From Muribaculum sp. (lineage in GTDB: Bacteria > Bacteroidota > Bacteroidia > Bacteroidales > Muribaculaceae), in assembly GCA_023664085.1 (NCBI GenBank), contig JAMPGE010000012.1, forward strand, positions 1 to 46,868: DNA of 46,868 nt, written 5' to 3'. The position numbers and the translations under genes are program-made. Positions 1 through 8,090 of this stretch are shown here, piece after piece (position 1 is the stretch's first letter; each line of letters opens with the position of its first letter). The notes below the pieces were generated by a model. The model did no database searches and was not told where the DNA came from. It saw only the letters and a program-made list of their open reading frames with translations.

Positions 1-2
1 AC

Positions 3-428
3 GAGAGCCAATATCCGTTTTTGCAGTCGCAGACCGTAGAGACTCTGAAAGCCGGGGAGAAGGACAAAAAGGCTGAATACTATGACCGGATTTATGTCGG
101 CTTTTGGGATGGCGCACAGAACACCCATGGCAAACTGCCGTACCCATGGACTGAGAATATCATCATCGAGGATGACTGGAGCAACTTCACCTATGCCCAC
201 TTCTCACTGCGCATCAACGACCGCCTTGTCAACAGTCAGGTTGCCCCGGCGGTAGACCCAACGCAAAAGACCACGTTCAAATTTATCTCCGACACAATCC
301 CCGATGTCCGAGCAATCTTTTACGTCCGAGGCAAACGCTATATCTGTGAAAAAATAACTGCGACATTCACCGAAAACGGCATGTCGCAGTTGATCAAAGG
401 AATTTTCTACCCGGTGTCAGAAAGCTGA
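3..428 (+). CDS. C-terminal part of an unrecognised, probably phage-type protein (cut by window edge)
   Basis: The reading frame is open to the left edge and ends with TGA, so only the last roughly 141 residues are visible; a TTG codon at 21 is not needed as a start. I do not recognise a named domain. The visible part is rich in aromatic residues and beta-prone stretches, has no signal peptide or membrane segment, and looks like a globular structural protein. It converges on a tyrosine recombinase with only 3 bases between the stop codons. That arrangement suggests it is the last gene of an integrated phage or related mobile element. A tail or other virion role is a guess from position only. 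Confidence 0.55.
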   Translation, partial: ESQYPFLQSQTVETLKAGEKDKKAEYYDRIYVGFWDGAQNTHGKLPYPWTENIIIEDDWSNFTYAHFSLRINDRLVNSQVAPAVDPTQKTTFKFISDTIPDVRAIFYVRGKRYICEKITATFTENGMSQLIKGIFYPVSES

Positions 429-431
429 GGG

Positions 432-1925
432 TTAGAACCCTTTGCCTTTGGTGCGCTCGTAGACGGCCTCACGGCCCGAGTCTACGTTCTTGATGCGGAA
501 CTGTACGGCTGCGCGATTGGGTATGGTGTCGGGTAGCTTCGAGGCCAACGCCTTGATGACGGCATCAACAGTGCCAAAGCCTATATCGGTAATCTCAGCA
601 AGGACTTCGCCCTTATAATAGGCTCTGGCATAAACCATCATCTTCGGCGAGAGTCGGAAAAGTTTTTCCTTTGACTCGTCGATGTCCTGGGCAAGACCTT
701 GCTTGCTCCGCGCCTTGCTGAACAGAATAAAGTCTACGACTTTCTCGTTCAGTTCCCATGCCGGAGTAAAGTCTATCTTGATGTAGCCACGGGTCACTCT
801 GTTGCCGTGGCTATGGTTCATAGCGAAGCCTACCTCTGAGATTGTGGCACCACAATCGTTCTGTGCCACCGTTCCCCATGTGTGGCGGAACGTATAGGCA
901 CAGTACCAGTCCTTTTGCGCCATGCCCATCGACTTGCAGATTTTCTTTATGCCGTTGTTGACGTTGGCGCAAAAACTGTCAGAGGTGGAGTAACGCTTAT
1001 GGAAGCGGAAAAGGTAAGGGTCGCTTTCTTCTGCCGCATACTTCTCAAACAGAGGTTTGAGCACGGCAGGGACCCTCATCTCTATATATGCAGAGTCTCG
1101 ACGGCTGTGGCGTGTTTTGGCACGTTGGTAGCCAATCACGCCATTCTTATAGTCGGACTTCTGCAAGTTGAACATGTCAACTGTGTTGATACCTGCGAGA
1201 CAGAGTATCATTTGAGCCACATCACGCCCCAGTTCGGGCAGTGATTCCAACATCTTCGTCTCCGGGAGTGGGGCACCGAAGAACTCGCGGCAAGCCTCTG
1301 GGGAGATTGCCCGCTTCGTTGTGGTGTCGGATTGAGGTATTTCTACCTTAATCCACGGATTTGTCTTGATGCGGAGCGAGCCGGTGTCGTAGTCGTTGAA
1401 CTCCTTCGTTGCGGCCTTGAATATCTGACGGACGCAAACAGGGTACATCTCTTTTGCACGGTGAGTGTGGGCGAGAGAGTCAATCCACTTGTTGACTGTC
1501 GAGGAAGTCAGTTGTGAGAACATCACCTTGTTCGTTCCCAAGTACAACTCCAAGTTGTTGACCGCCATACGGTAGTTCCGTGCATTGCGCTCCTGACCCT
1601 TGTTAATCAGTCGCGCAATATGGATGTTGGCATAGTCGCTGAAACAGATGTCATCGGTTTCTGTTGTCAGAAACTCGATAACCTGTGCAACTGACCACTT
1701 CTCAATGTCGCGAGTGTTCAACATTGAGTTGTAGCGGATGATAAGATCGGAGCAGTAGTTCAGGACGTAGGGGTCTTTGATTTCCTTCTCCTTCGTGAGG
1801 TCTTTCTTTGTGACCATCTTGTCGGTCTTGATGAAGCCGACATTCCTTTGGTGTGTGACCCGGATGTATACCTGCCAAAAGCCATCCTTACGGGGTCGGC
1901 GCACACATGCTTTGAGATTTGCCAT
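432..1925 (-). CDS. Tyrosine recombinase / integrase of an integrated element
   Basis: A 497-residue protein with the layout of Bacteroidetes phage and transposon integrases: an N-terminal arm-binding segment, a SAM-like core-binding domain (about residues 100-200) and a C-terminal catalytic domain. The second catalytic arginine is in the motif TFRHTWGT (Arg347, His348), a histidine-rich box follows (NHSHGNR, His371/His373), and Tyr381 in RGYIKI is the likely nucleophile. The first catalytic arginine is not where expected: the segment reads LAGINTVDMFNL. Loss of that residue is known in some Bacteroidetes integrases such as IntDOT, so it need not mean inactivity. The last approximately 95 residues beyond the tyrosine form an extra C-terminal extension. 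The gene faces away from ppdK, and an 11-bp iteron array lies just behind its ATG. Confidence 0.9.
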   Translation of the reverse strand: MANLKACVRRPRKDGFWQVYIRVTHQRNVGFIKTDKMVTKKDLTKEKEIKDPYVLNYCSDLIIRYNSMLNTRDIEKWSVAQVIEFLTTETDDICFSDYANIHIARLINKGQERNARNYRMAVNNLELYLGTNKVMFSQLTSSTVNKWIDSLAHTHRAKEMYPVCVRQIFKAATKEFNDYDTGSLRIKTNPWIKVEIPQSDTTTKRAISPEACREFFGAPLPETKMLESLPELGRDVAQMILCLAGINTVDMFNLQKSDYKNGVIGYQRAKTRHSRRDSAYIEMRVPAVLKPLFEKYAAEESDPYLFRFHKRYSTSDSFCANVNNGIKKICKSMGMAQKDWYCAYTFRHTWGTVAQNDCGATISEVGFAMNHSHGNRVTRGYIKIDFTPAWELNEKVVDFILFSKARSKQGLAQDIDESKEKLFRLSPKMMVYARAYYKGEVLAEITDIGFGTVDAVIKALASKLPDTIPNRAAVQFRIKNVDSGREAVYERTKGKGF

Positions 1926-1978
1926 ATTGTTTAATGTTTATTTGATGTTTGTTATTTAACTCATTATCTGTAACTTAC

Positions 1979-2044
1979 AATGGTTAACAATTGGTAAACA
2001 TTTGGTCAACACCATTGTTCAGATTGGTCAACAATTGGTCAACA
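1979..2044. repeat. 11-bp iteron array behind the integrase gene
   Basis: Five copies of an 11-bp unit with consensus ATTGGTCAACA sit in exact 11-bp register at 1979, 1990, 2001, 2023 and 2034. The slot at 2012-2022 is filled by an 11-bp unrelated or degenerate unit. The last two copies are identical; the others differ at one to three positions. An 11-bp period puts each copy on about the same face of the helix. Arrays like this beside integrase genes usually bind the integrase arm domain, an excisionase or a repressor; which of these applies is not visible. Confidence 0.8.
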
Positions 2045-2100
2045 AATAGGCTCATTTGGACTCACTTTGTGTGGCCAAGTGAACCAACCCCCTAAGACCA

Positions 2101-2145
2101 AGTTAGGCTGTAACCACCGTTTTATCGGTGAGTTACAGCCTAACT
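2101..2145 (-). terminator. Strong hairpin after ppdK; possible integration site region
   Basis: A 14-bp perfect inverted repeat (AGTTAGGCTGTAAC / GTTACAGCCTAACT) is extended by CACCG / CGGTG with one bulged A around a 6-base loop. It lies 35 bases past the ppdK stop codon, as a terminator would, but lacks a clear U-run on the minus strand. It also lies between the chromosome and the mobile element, so it may be at or near the attachment site. Confidence 0.6.
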
Positions 2146-2179
2146 GACTGAATGTCTTATGTTGGAGAATTACGTCTCT

Positions 2180-4897
2180 TTAATCCTCCAGATTGGCCTG
2201 GGCCGCTGCTACGCGGGCTATGGGTACTCGGAAGGGCGAACAGGATACGTAGTTCATGCCGAGTTTGGCACAGAATTTTACGCTGGATGGCTCTCCTCCG
2301 TGTTCTCCACATATTCCTACTTTGAGCTCGGGTTTGGTGGCACGGCCTTTTTCTACACCCATTTTCACGAGTTGACCGACACCTTCCTGATCGAGGACTT
2401 CAAACGGATCTACCTTGATAATTCCCTTTTCTTTATAGAATTTAAGGAATTTGGGTGCGTCGTCACGACTATATCCGAATGTCATCTGAGTGAGGTCGTT
2501 TGTGCCGAAGCTGAAGAAGTCGGCTACTTCGGCAATCTGGTTTGCCGTGAGCGCTGCACGGGGCACTTCAATCATAGTGCCGATCTTGTAAGGAACGGTT
2601 TCTCCGCGTTCTTCAAACACTTTGTTGGCAGTGATATTGATAACTGCGGCCTGATTCTGCAGCTCTTTGAGCACACCTACGAGGGGCACCATGATCTCGG
2701 GGTGGACGTCGATTCCACGAGCTTTGCAGTTGAGTGCGGCTTCTATGATGGCTCTTGTCTGCATTTCGGTGATTTCGGGATATGTGATTCCGAGACGGCA
2801 ACCGCGGTGACCGAGCATGGGGTTGAATTCTTCGAGGGAGTCAACCTTGGCTTTCACCTGCTCAAGTGTGAGTCCCATTTCTTCAGCGAGTTCTTTCTGA
2901 GTAGCTGTCTGATGAGGAACGAATTCGTGCAAGGGAGGATCGAGAAGACGAATAGTCACACCGAGACCGTCCATGGCTTCGAAAATACCTTCGAAGTCGC
3001 TGCGCTGCATGGGAAGGAGTTTGGCGAGAGCGGCGCGGCGTCCTTCTTCGTCGCTTGCGAGAATCATTTCGCGCACTGCTTTGATACGGTCACCTTCGAA
3101 GAACATGTGTTCCGTACGGCAGAGGCCGATACCTTGAGCGCCGAATTTGCGGGCTTGAGTTGCGTCGCGAGGAGTGTCGGCGTTAGTGCGTACGAGTGTC
3201 TTGGTATATTTTGCTGCGAGATTCATGATGGCTGCGAAGTCACCGCCGATTTCGGGTTCTGCGGTAGGCACTTGTCCGTTGTAAACGTCGCCTGTAGAAC
3301 CGTTGAGGGAGATCCAGTCACCTTCTTTATAAGTATGGCCACCCATAACTACGGTTTTGGCTTCGTAATCCACTTTGATTTCTCCGGCTCCGGATACGCA
3401 GCACTTACCCATACCGCGTGCCACTACGGCTGCGTGGCTAGTCATGCCGCCGCGCATTGTAAGGATGCCTTGAGCTACGGCCATACCGCGGAGATCTTCG
3501 GGAGAAGTTTCGATACGAACGAGAACGACTTTTTTCTTTTTCTCAGCCCATTCTTCGGCATCTTCAGCGGAGAATACGATCTGTCCGGTGGCGGCTCCTG
3601 GAGAAGCGGGAAGACCTTTTGCTACTACTTCAGCGCGTTTGAGAGCTGCTTTGTCGAAAACAGGGTGGAGAAGTTCGTCGAGTTTCTGGGGCTCCATACG
3701 AAGCAGACAAGTCTTTTCGTCGATCATGTTGTCGCGAAGAAGATCCATTGCGATTTTAACCATAGCTTCACCGGTGCGTTTGCCGTTTCGGGTCTGGAGC
3801 ATCCAGAGTTTGCCGTCCTGGATAGTGAATTCCATATCCTGCATGTCGCGGTAGTAGTCTTCAAGGCGATGAGCGATGGCGATGAGTTCTGCGGCGCAGT
3901 CGGGCATAGTCTCTTCGAGAGCGGGATATTTGGCAGCGCGAACTTCCTCGGAAATGCCTTGAAGGGCTGCCCAGCGGCGGGAACCTTCGATTGTGATTTG
4001 CTGAGGAGTGCGGATACCGGCCACTACGTCTTCACCTTGTGCGTTAATAAGGTATTCACCATTGAAGATGTTTTCTCCGGTGGCTGCGTCGCGGCTGAAA
4101 GCTACGCCGGTGGCAGAATTATTGCCCATGTTGCCGTAGACCATTGCCTGAACGTTGACAGCGGTGCCCCATTCTTCGGGGATCTGGTTCATGCGGCGAT
4201 AGATAATGGCACGTTCGTTCATCCAGGAGTCGAAGACGGCGCAGATACCGCCCCAGAGTTGATCCCATGCGGAAGTGGGGAAATCCTTACCGGTGTGTTC
4301 TTTGACTGCTTGTTTGAACAGAGAGACGAGTTTTTTGAGATCGTCAACGTCGAGTTCGGAGTCGAATTTGATACCTTTTTCTTCTTTCACCTTATCCATA
4401 ATGGCTTCGAAGGGGTCGATATCGGTTTTTTTTGCAGGCTTCATACCGAGCACAACGTCGCCGTACATCTGGACGAAGCGACGGTAAGAATCCCAAGCGA
4501 AGCGGGGATTTCCGCTTTTTTCTGCCATTGTGGCTACAGTGGCATCGTTCATACCGAGGTTGAGAACAGTATCCATCATGCCGGGCATAGAAGCGCGTGC
4601 TCCGGAACGGACCGATACGAGAAGAGGATTGGTGGGGTCGTCAAATTTATTACCTGTGAGTTTTTCAACGTGGGCGATAGCCTTTTCAACATCGGCCTTG
4701 ATATCTTCCACCACTTTGTTACGACCGAATTGAGTATATTCGGTGCAAACTTCAGTAGTGATGGTGAAACCGGGAGGTACGGGCATACCAAGCAGATTCA
4801 TTTCTGCGAGATTGGCGCCTTTGCCACCGAGGAGGTTTCTCATCGAGGCATTTCCTTCGGCTTTACCGTCGCCGAAAGTGTAAATTTTTTGTGCCAT
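2180..4897 (-). CDS. ppdK: Pyruvate, phosphate dikinase
   Basis: Catalyses reversible conversion of pyruvate, ATP and phosphate to phosphoenolpyruvate, AMP and pyrophosphate in the cytoplasm, linking glycolysis and gluconeogenesis. The 905-residue protein has the family order: N-terminal ATP-grasp nucleotide-binding domain, central phosphohistidine swivelling domain with the catalytic histidine in GGMTSHAAVVAR (His488), and C-terminal PEP/pyruvate barrel with the catalytic cysteine in GICGEHGGEPSS (Cys863). The open frame extends 44 codons upstream, but the ATG at 4897 gives the usual MAQKIYTFGDG start. The promoter at 4999-5030 implies a leader of about 95 bases. It is transcribed away from rlmD. 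Confidence 0.97.
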   Translation of the reverse strand: MAQKIYTFGDGKAEGNASMRNLLGGKGANLAEMNLLGMPVPPGFTITTEVCTEYTQFGRNKVVEDIKADVEKAIAHVEKLTGNKFDDPTNPLLVSVRSGARASMPGMMDTVLNLGMNDATVATMAEKSGNPRFAWDSYRRFVQMYGDVVLGMKPAKKTDIDPFEAIMDKVKEEKGIKFDSELDVDDLKKLVSLFKQAVKEHTGKDFPTSAWDQLWGGICAVFDSWMNERAIIYRRMNQIPEEWGTAVNVQAMVYGNMGNNSATGVAFSRDAATGENIFNGEYLINAQGEDVVAGIRTPQQITIEGSRRWAALQGISEEVRAAKYPALEETMPDCAAELIAIAHRLEDYYRDMQDMEFTIQDGKLWMLQTRNGKRTGEAMVKIAMDLLRDNMIDEKTCLLRMEPQKLDELLHPVFDKAALKRAEVVAKGLPASPGAATGQIVFSAEDAEEWAEKKKKVVLVRIETSPEDLRGMAVAQGILTMRGGMTSHAAVVARGMGKCCVSGAGEIKVDYEAKTVVMGGHTYKEGDWISLNGSTGDVYNGQVPTAEPEIGGDFAAIMNLAAKYTKTLVRTNADTPRDATQARKFGAQGIGLCRTEHMFFEGDRIKAVREMILASDEEGRRAALAKLLPMQRSDFEGIFEAMDGLGVTIRLLDPPLHEFVPHQTATQKELAEEMGLTLEQVKAKVDSLEEFNPMLGHRGCRLGITYPEITEMQTRAIIEAALNCKARGIDVHPEIMVPLVGVLKELQNQAAVINITANKVFEERGETVPYKIGTMIEVPRAALTANQIAEVADFFSFGTNDLTQMTFGYSRDDAPKFLKFYKEKGIIKVDPFEVLDQEGVGQLVKMGVEKGRATKPELKVGICGEHGGEPSSVKFCAKLGMNYVSCSPFRVPIARVAAAQANLED

Positions 4898-4998
4898 TTT
4901 GGTTAAAATATTGAAACTAAAAATTTTGAGTATACTTTCTGTGACATGGATAGAGGAGGAACAGACGAAAATACTGCTCTTCCTCTCACATAACAATG

Positions 4999-5030
4999 CA
5001 AATTTAATAAAAGTTGCGTTTATAAACAAA
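4999..5030 (-). promoter_or_regulatory. ppdK promoter, Bacteroidetes type
   Basis: Minus strand: -33 box TTTG at 5030-5027, 20-base spacer, -7 box TAAATTTG at 5006-4999. Both boxes match the Bacteroidetes consensus exactly. Transcription should start near 4993. Confidence 0.8.
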
Positions 5031-5042
5031 TATTCGCAGGTT

Positions 5043-5074
5043 TTTGCTATTATTATATATTACTTGTAATTTTG
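5043..5074 (+). promoter_or_regulatory. rlmD promoter, Bacteroidetes type
   Basis: Plus strand: -33 TTTG at 5043-5046, 20-base spacer, -7 TAATTTTG at 5067-5074. It is back to back with the ppdK promoter, with only 12 bases between the two -33 boxes. It implies a leader of about 115 bases before rlmD. Confidence 0.75.
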
Positions 5075-5197
5075 CAGGTAAATTCGTTATAGATTTTCTT
5101 CGTGGAAGTATTGCTCTGTCATGTAGCCGTCAGAATAAAAAACAGTATTGGCAACTACAGAGTATGACAACGTGGAGGATCCGTCAATTTATTTACA

Positions 5198-6685
5198 ATG
5201 TCGAGAAAGAAAAAAGAACTTCCTACACTTGAGAATATAGAGATAACTGGTTTTGCAGCGGAGGGAAAGGCGGTGGCCAAAGTGGCACTTCGTCCGGATA
5301 CTGACGATAGGATAGTAGTGTTTGTGCCATATGCAGCTCCCGGAGATATAGCTGATATCAAACTGCGAAGGAAGAAGCACAGTTATGCCGAAGGTGAAAT
5401 CACCGCTCTGCATCATGCCTCGGAGGAAAGGGTGTCCCCTCCCTGTCCACATTACGGAATTTGCGGCGGCTGCAAGTGGCAGCATCTTAATTATGATTCT
5501 CAAATTCGATATAAGCAGCAGCAGGTAGAGGAAGTTCTCAAAAGGATTTCAAAGGTGGAATTACCTCCCATCTCCCCTATCATCGGAGCAGCGGAAATTT
5601 TCAGCTATCGCAATAAGATGGAGTATACTTTTTCAAATAAGAAATGGCGTACGTGGGATGAGATAAAATCCGGAGAAGATTTTAAGGATACTCCGAATGC
5701 GTTGGGATTTCATATCCCCGGAGCATTTGACAAGGTGCTGCATATAGAAGATTGCAGGCTCCAGAAAGATCTTGGCAACCGTATCAGAAATTTCATTTTT
5801 GAATATGCAGAAAACCACGGCTTGAGTTTCTATGATATCCGGGGAAATAAAGGATTGCTTCGCACTTTGATGCTTCGCCTGGCTTCGACAGGGGAAAATA
5901 TGGTATGTATAAGTTTCGGAGATTCTCATATTGAGGAGGGTCTAAAACTGCTTGAGGCCCTGTCCGAGTCTTTCCCGGAGTTAACCAGCATTGTATATAC
6001 AGTAAATCTCAAGGCGAACGATACGCTGCAGGATCTGGAGATAATCCCGTTCAAAGGAAATGATTATATAGAGGAGGAGATGGAAGGCATTCGTTTCAGA
6101 GTGAATGCCAAGTCTTTCTATCAAACCAATTCACGACAGGCCTACAATCTCTATAAAGTGGCGCGAAAATATGCCGGACTGGATCCGGATCTCAATTCTT
6201 CGGGAAATAAAAAGCCATTGGTGTATGATCTATATACCGGCACGGGAACCATTGCTAATTTCGTGGCCCGGGAGGCTTCAAAAGTAGTGGGAATCGAATA
6301 TGTGGAGGAGGCTATCGAGGATGCCCGTCTTAATTCAAAAGTCAATGAGATTGGCAACACGGTGTTTTACGCCGGTGATATGAAAGATATTCTGACGTCA
6401 GACTTCATAGCGCGCGAAGGCAAACCTGACGTCATGATTGTGGATCCTCCAAGGGCCGGAATGCATGAGGATGTGGTAAAAACCATACTTGAAGCATCTC
6501 CGGAGGTGATAGTCTACGTAAGTTGCAATCCGGCTACACAGGCAAGAGACATTGCTCTTCTGGATGAGAAATACAGAGTGACCCACATTCAGCCTGTGGA
6601 TATGTTTCCTCACACGCAGCATGTAGAAAACGTTTGCAGATTGGAACTAAAGGAAGTCAATGGCCTTTCAACCCCTAAAAAATGA
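5198..6685 (+). CDS. rlmD: 23S rRNA (uracil-C5)-methyltransferase, RlmD/RumA family
   Basis: An S-adenosylmethionine-dependent enzyme that methylates C5 of a uracil in RNA; the RlmD assignment (23S U1939) follows from the iron-sulfur motif. The 495-residue protein has an N-terminal TRAM RNA-binding domain, an iron-sulfur motif Cys83-x5-Cys89-x2-Cys92 with a fourth cysteine at Cys186 (EDCRLQ), the SAM site around VYDLYTGTGTIANF, the DPPRAGMH motif, and the nucleophile Cys443 in YVSCNP. Bacteroidales often carry more than one paralogue of this family, so the exact target base is not certain. It overlaps the next gene by 4 bases (ATGA), suggesting translational coupling. Confidence 0.9.
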   Translation: MSRKKKELPTLENIEITGFAAEGKAVAKVALRPDTDDRIVVFVPYAAPGDIADIKLRRKKHSYAEGEITALHHASEERVSPPCPHYGICGGCKWQHLNYDSQIRYKQQQVEEVLKRISKVELPPISPIIGAAEIFSYRNKMEYTFSNKKWRTWDEIKSGEDFKDTPNALGFHIPGAFDKVLHIEDCRLQKDLGNRIRNFIFEYAENHGLSFYDIRGNKGLLRTLMLRLASTGENMVCISFGDSHIEEGLKLLEALSESFPELTSIVYTVNLKANDTLQDLEIIPFKGNDYIEEEMEGIRFRVNAKSFYQTNSRQAYNLYKVARKYAGLDPDLNSSGNKKPLVYDLYTGTGTIANFVAREASKVVGIEYVEEAIEDARLNSKVNEIGNTVFYAGDMKDILTSDFIAREGKPDVMIVDPPRAGMHEDVVKTILEASPEVIVYVSCNPATQARDIALLDEKYRVTHIQPVDMFPHTQHVENVCRLELKEVNGLSTPKK

Positions 6686-7458
6686 GTAATATGAAACTTG
6701 AAGAGATACAAGAGCGACATTCAGTGAGAAGTTTCAGGGAGATTCCTTTGAAACGAAGCGATGTTGATACCTTGAAAGCTGAACTCACCATGATCAATAC
6801 TCATGAATCAGGGTTGATATTTAGGTTGTTTACGGATAATACCGATCCATTCGGTCACTTTAACAAGAGTTATGGTTTTTTTCGAAATGCGCGTAATTAT
6901 ATAGCGGTGATAATAGACCGGAATTATACCGATGTCATAGAACGGGCTGGTTATTGTGCGGAACAAGTAGTGCTTAAGGCCACCTCAATGGGAATAGGCA
7001 GTTGCTTTGTAGGAGGCACATACGACAGGAATTCAATAGATACCCCGATCCGGGCAGGACAGGAAATACTGTTTATTATCGTGATCGGATATCCCGATAC
7101 AATAGAGGCCGAGCGTCCGTTGGCAAGACTCGCAATGAAAATAGCCCACAGAAAGAAGATGGATTATGAATCCTTCTACGTAGAGCGTGAAGGCTGGCCT
7201 GTAGAAAAGGCATTAAAAGAGTTTAAATGGCTGAAAGACGGACTGATGGCAGTGGCATGTGCACCGTCGTCGCTTAACAAACGGCCCGTAAGAATCTGGG
7301 TAGGTCAGACCACGGAAAACAAACCGATAGTGCGCATAGGTATTCCGGAGATAAAGGAACGTCAGTACATTGATTTGGGTATCGCGAAGTGTAATTTTTC
7401 AGAGGTTGTGGAAGGATATTTCGATTGGGGGAATGGGGCGTGTTTTCATCACGACTGA
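6682..7458 (+). CDS. Nitroreductase-family protein (TM1586-like)
   Basis: A 258-residue protein of the flavin nitroreductase fold. The N-terminal motif RHSVRSF is the family signature for FMN binding; the C-terminal half repeats the fold, as in the so-called TM nitroreductases (segment MAVACAPSSLNKRPVRIWV resembles the APSSxNxQPW motif). The substrate is unknown. The ATG at 6682 overlaps the rlmD stop codon; an alternative ATG lies at 6691. It is probably cotranscribed with rlmD although no functional link is evident. Confidence 0.8.
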   Translation: MSNMKLEEIQERHSVRSFREIPLKRSDVDTLKAELTMINTHESGLIFRLFTDNTDPFGHFNKSYGFFRNARNYIAVIIDRNYTDVIERAGYCAEQVVLKATSMGIGSCFVGGTYDRNSIDTPIRAGQEILFIIVIGYPDTIEAERPLARLAMKIAHRKKMDYESFYVEREGWPVEKALKEFKWLKDGLMAVACAPSSLNKRPVRIWVGQTTENKPIVRIGIPEIKERQYIDLGIAKCNFSEVVEGYFDWGNGACFHHD

Positions 7459-7502
7459 ATCCATCCGGTGTGTGTGATCATTAAGAGAGGCTGAAAGAAA
7501 AA

Positions 7503-7916
7503 CTACTTTTTGCCGGCGGCACATTTACCGCACACTCCTTTCACCAGATAATTGTAGGTATGGATTTCAAATCCATTAGGCACATCTACCGTAGGAATCT
7601 TTTGGTTGGAGAGACAGAAAGTCTCCTTGCAGCGTTCGCAAAAAAAATGGGGGTGTTCGTCTGACGCAACGGAATGATCATCACTTCTGCACCATTCATA
7701 TTTCAGCGAACGGCTACCGTCTTCAATGACATGAATAAGGTGTGAGGTGGAAAATAACTCCAATACGCGGAATATACTCGATTTATCCAGCGAAAAATCC
7801 AGTTTTTCTTCAAGATCAGCCATACTTATGGGATGTGTGGCTTTAAAAAGTTCGCGAGCCACAAGGAGCCTGTTTGGTGTGGATTTTATGCCATGTCTCT
7901 TAAGCAGATTTTCCAT
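7503..7916 (-). CDS. Fur-family metal-responsive transcriptional regulator
   Basis: A 137-residue regulator with an N-terminal winged helix (about residues 8-75) and a C-terminal metal-binding/dimerisation domain. The two CxxC pairs that hold structural zinc are present (Cys93/Cys96 and Cys129/Cys132), and His88/His90 in EHPHFFC match the usual regulatory site. Fur, Zur and PerR cannot be told apart safely from sequence; the short C-terminus and low number of histidines make a zinc or peroxide sensor as likely as an iron one. It is convergent with the nitroreductase-like gene. A fragment of the window's dispersed repeat lies 35 bases upstream of its ATG. Confidence 0.85.
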   Translation of the reverse strand: MENLLKRHGIKSTPNRLLVARELFKATHPISMADLEEKLDFSLDKSSIFRVLELFSTSHLIHVIEDGSRSLKYEWCRSDDHSVASDEHPHFFCERCKETFCLSNQKIPTVDVPNGFEIHTYNYLVKGVCGKCAAGKK

Positions 7917-7950
7917 ATACCTGTAAAAAAAGAATATATATCCTGTAAAA

Positions 7951-7981
7951 GTGATTTAAACTTTTTTTGGAAACTAAAGAA
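7951..7981 (+). repeat. Solo fragment of dispersed repeat end
   Basis: These 31 bases match 16518-16548, the left end of the inverted-repeat element, at 28 of 31 positions, including the shared core GTGATTTAAACTTTTT. No partner inverted copy or hairpin core is present here, so this is a relic or a short independent motif upstream of the Fur-family gene. Confidence 0.65.
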
Positions 7982-8018
7982 GTGAGAAAAAATGTTTAAA
8001 CCACGTTGTATAAGAAAA

Positions 8019-8074
8019 ATCAGCCTGCAGTAATTAGGATGGTGTTTCACATCCTAAATAATCTGCGGGCTGAT
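8019..8074 (-). terminator. Two-storey hairpin terminator
   Basis: Outer stem ATCAGCCTGCAG / CTGCGGGCTGAT (12 bp with one wobble) encloses an inner stem ATTAGGATG / CATCCTAA. On the minus strand the stem is followed by a U-rich stretch, matching termination of the secreted-protein gene that ends at 8091. On the plus strand it is also followed by TTTTTT, so it may act in both directions. Confidence 0.8.
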
Positions 8075-8090
8075 AGTTTTTTAAGAGATA

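Noticed and set aside
1979..2044. CRISPR array
   Set aside because: The units are 11 bp and directly adjacent, without spacers, and there are no cas genes.
2159..4906. 915-codon open frame on the plus strand
   Set aside because: It is fully antisense to ppdK, whose catalytic motifs are intact. The translation is rich in Cys, His and Phe and resembles no protein family.
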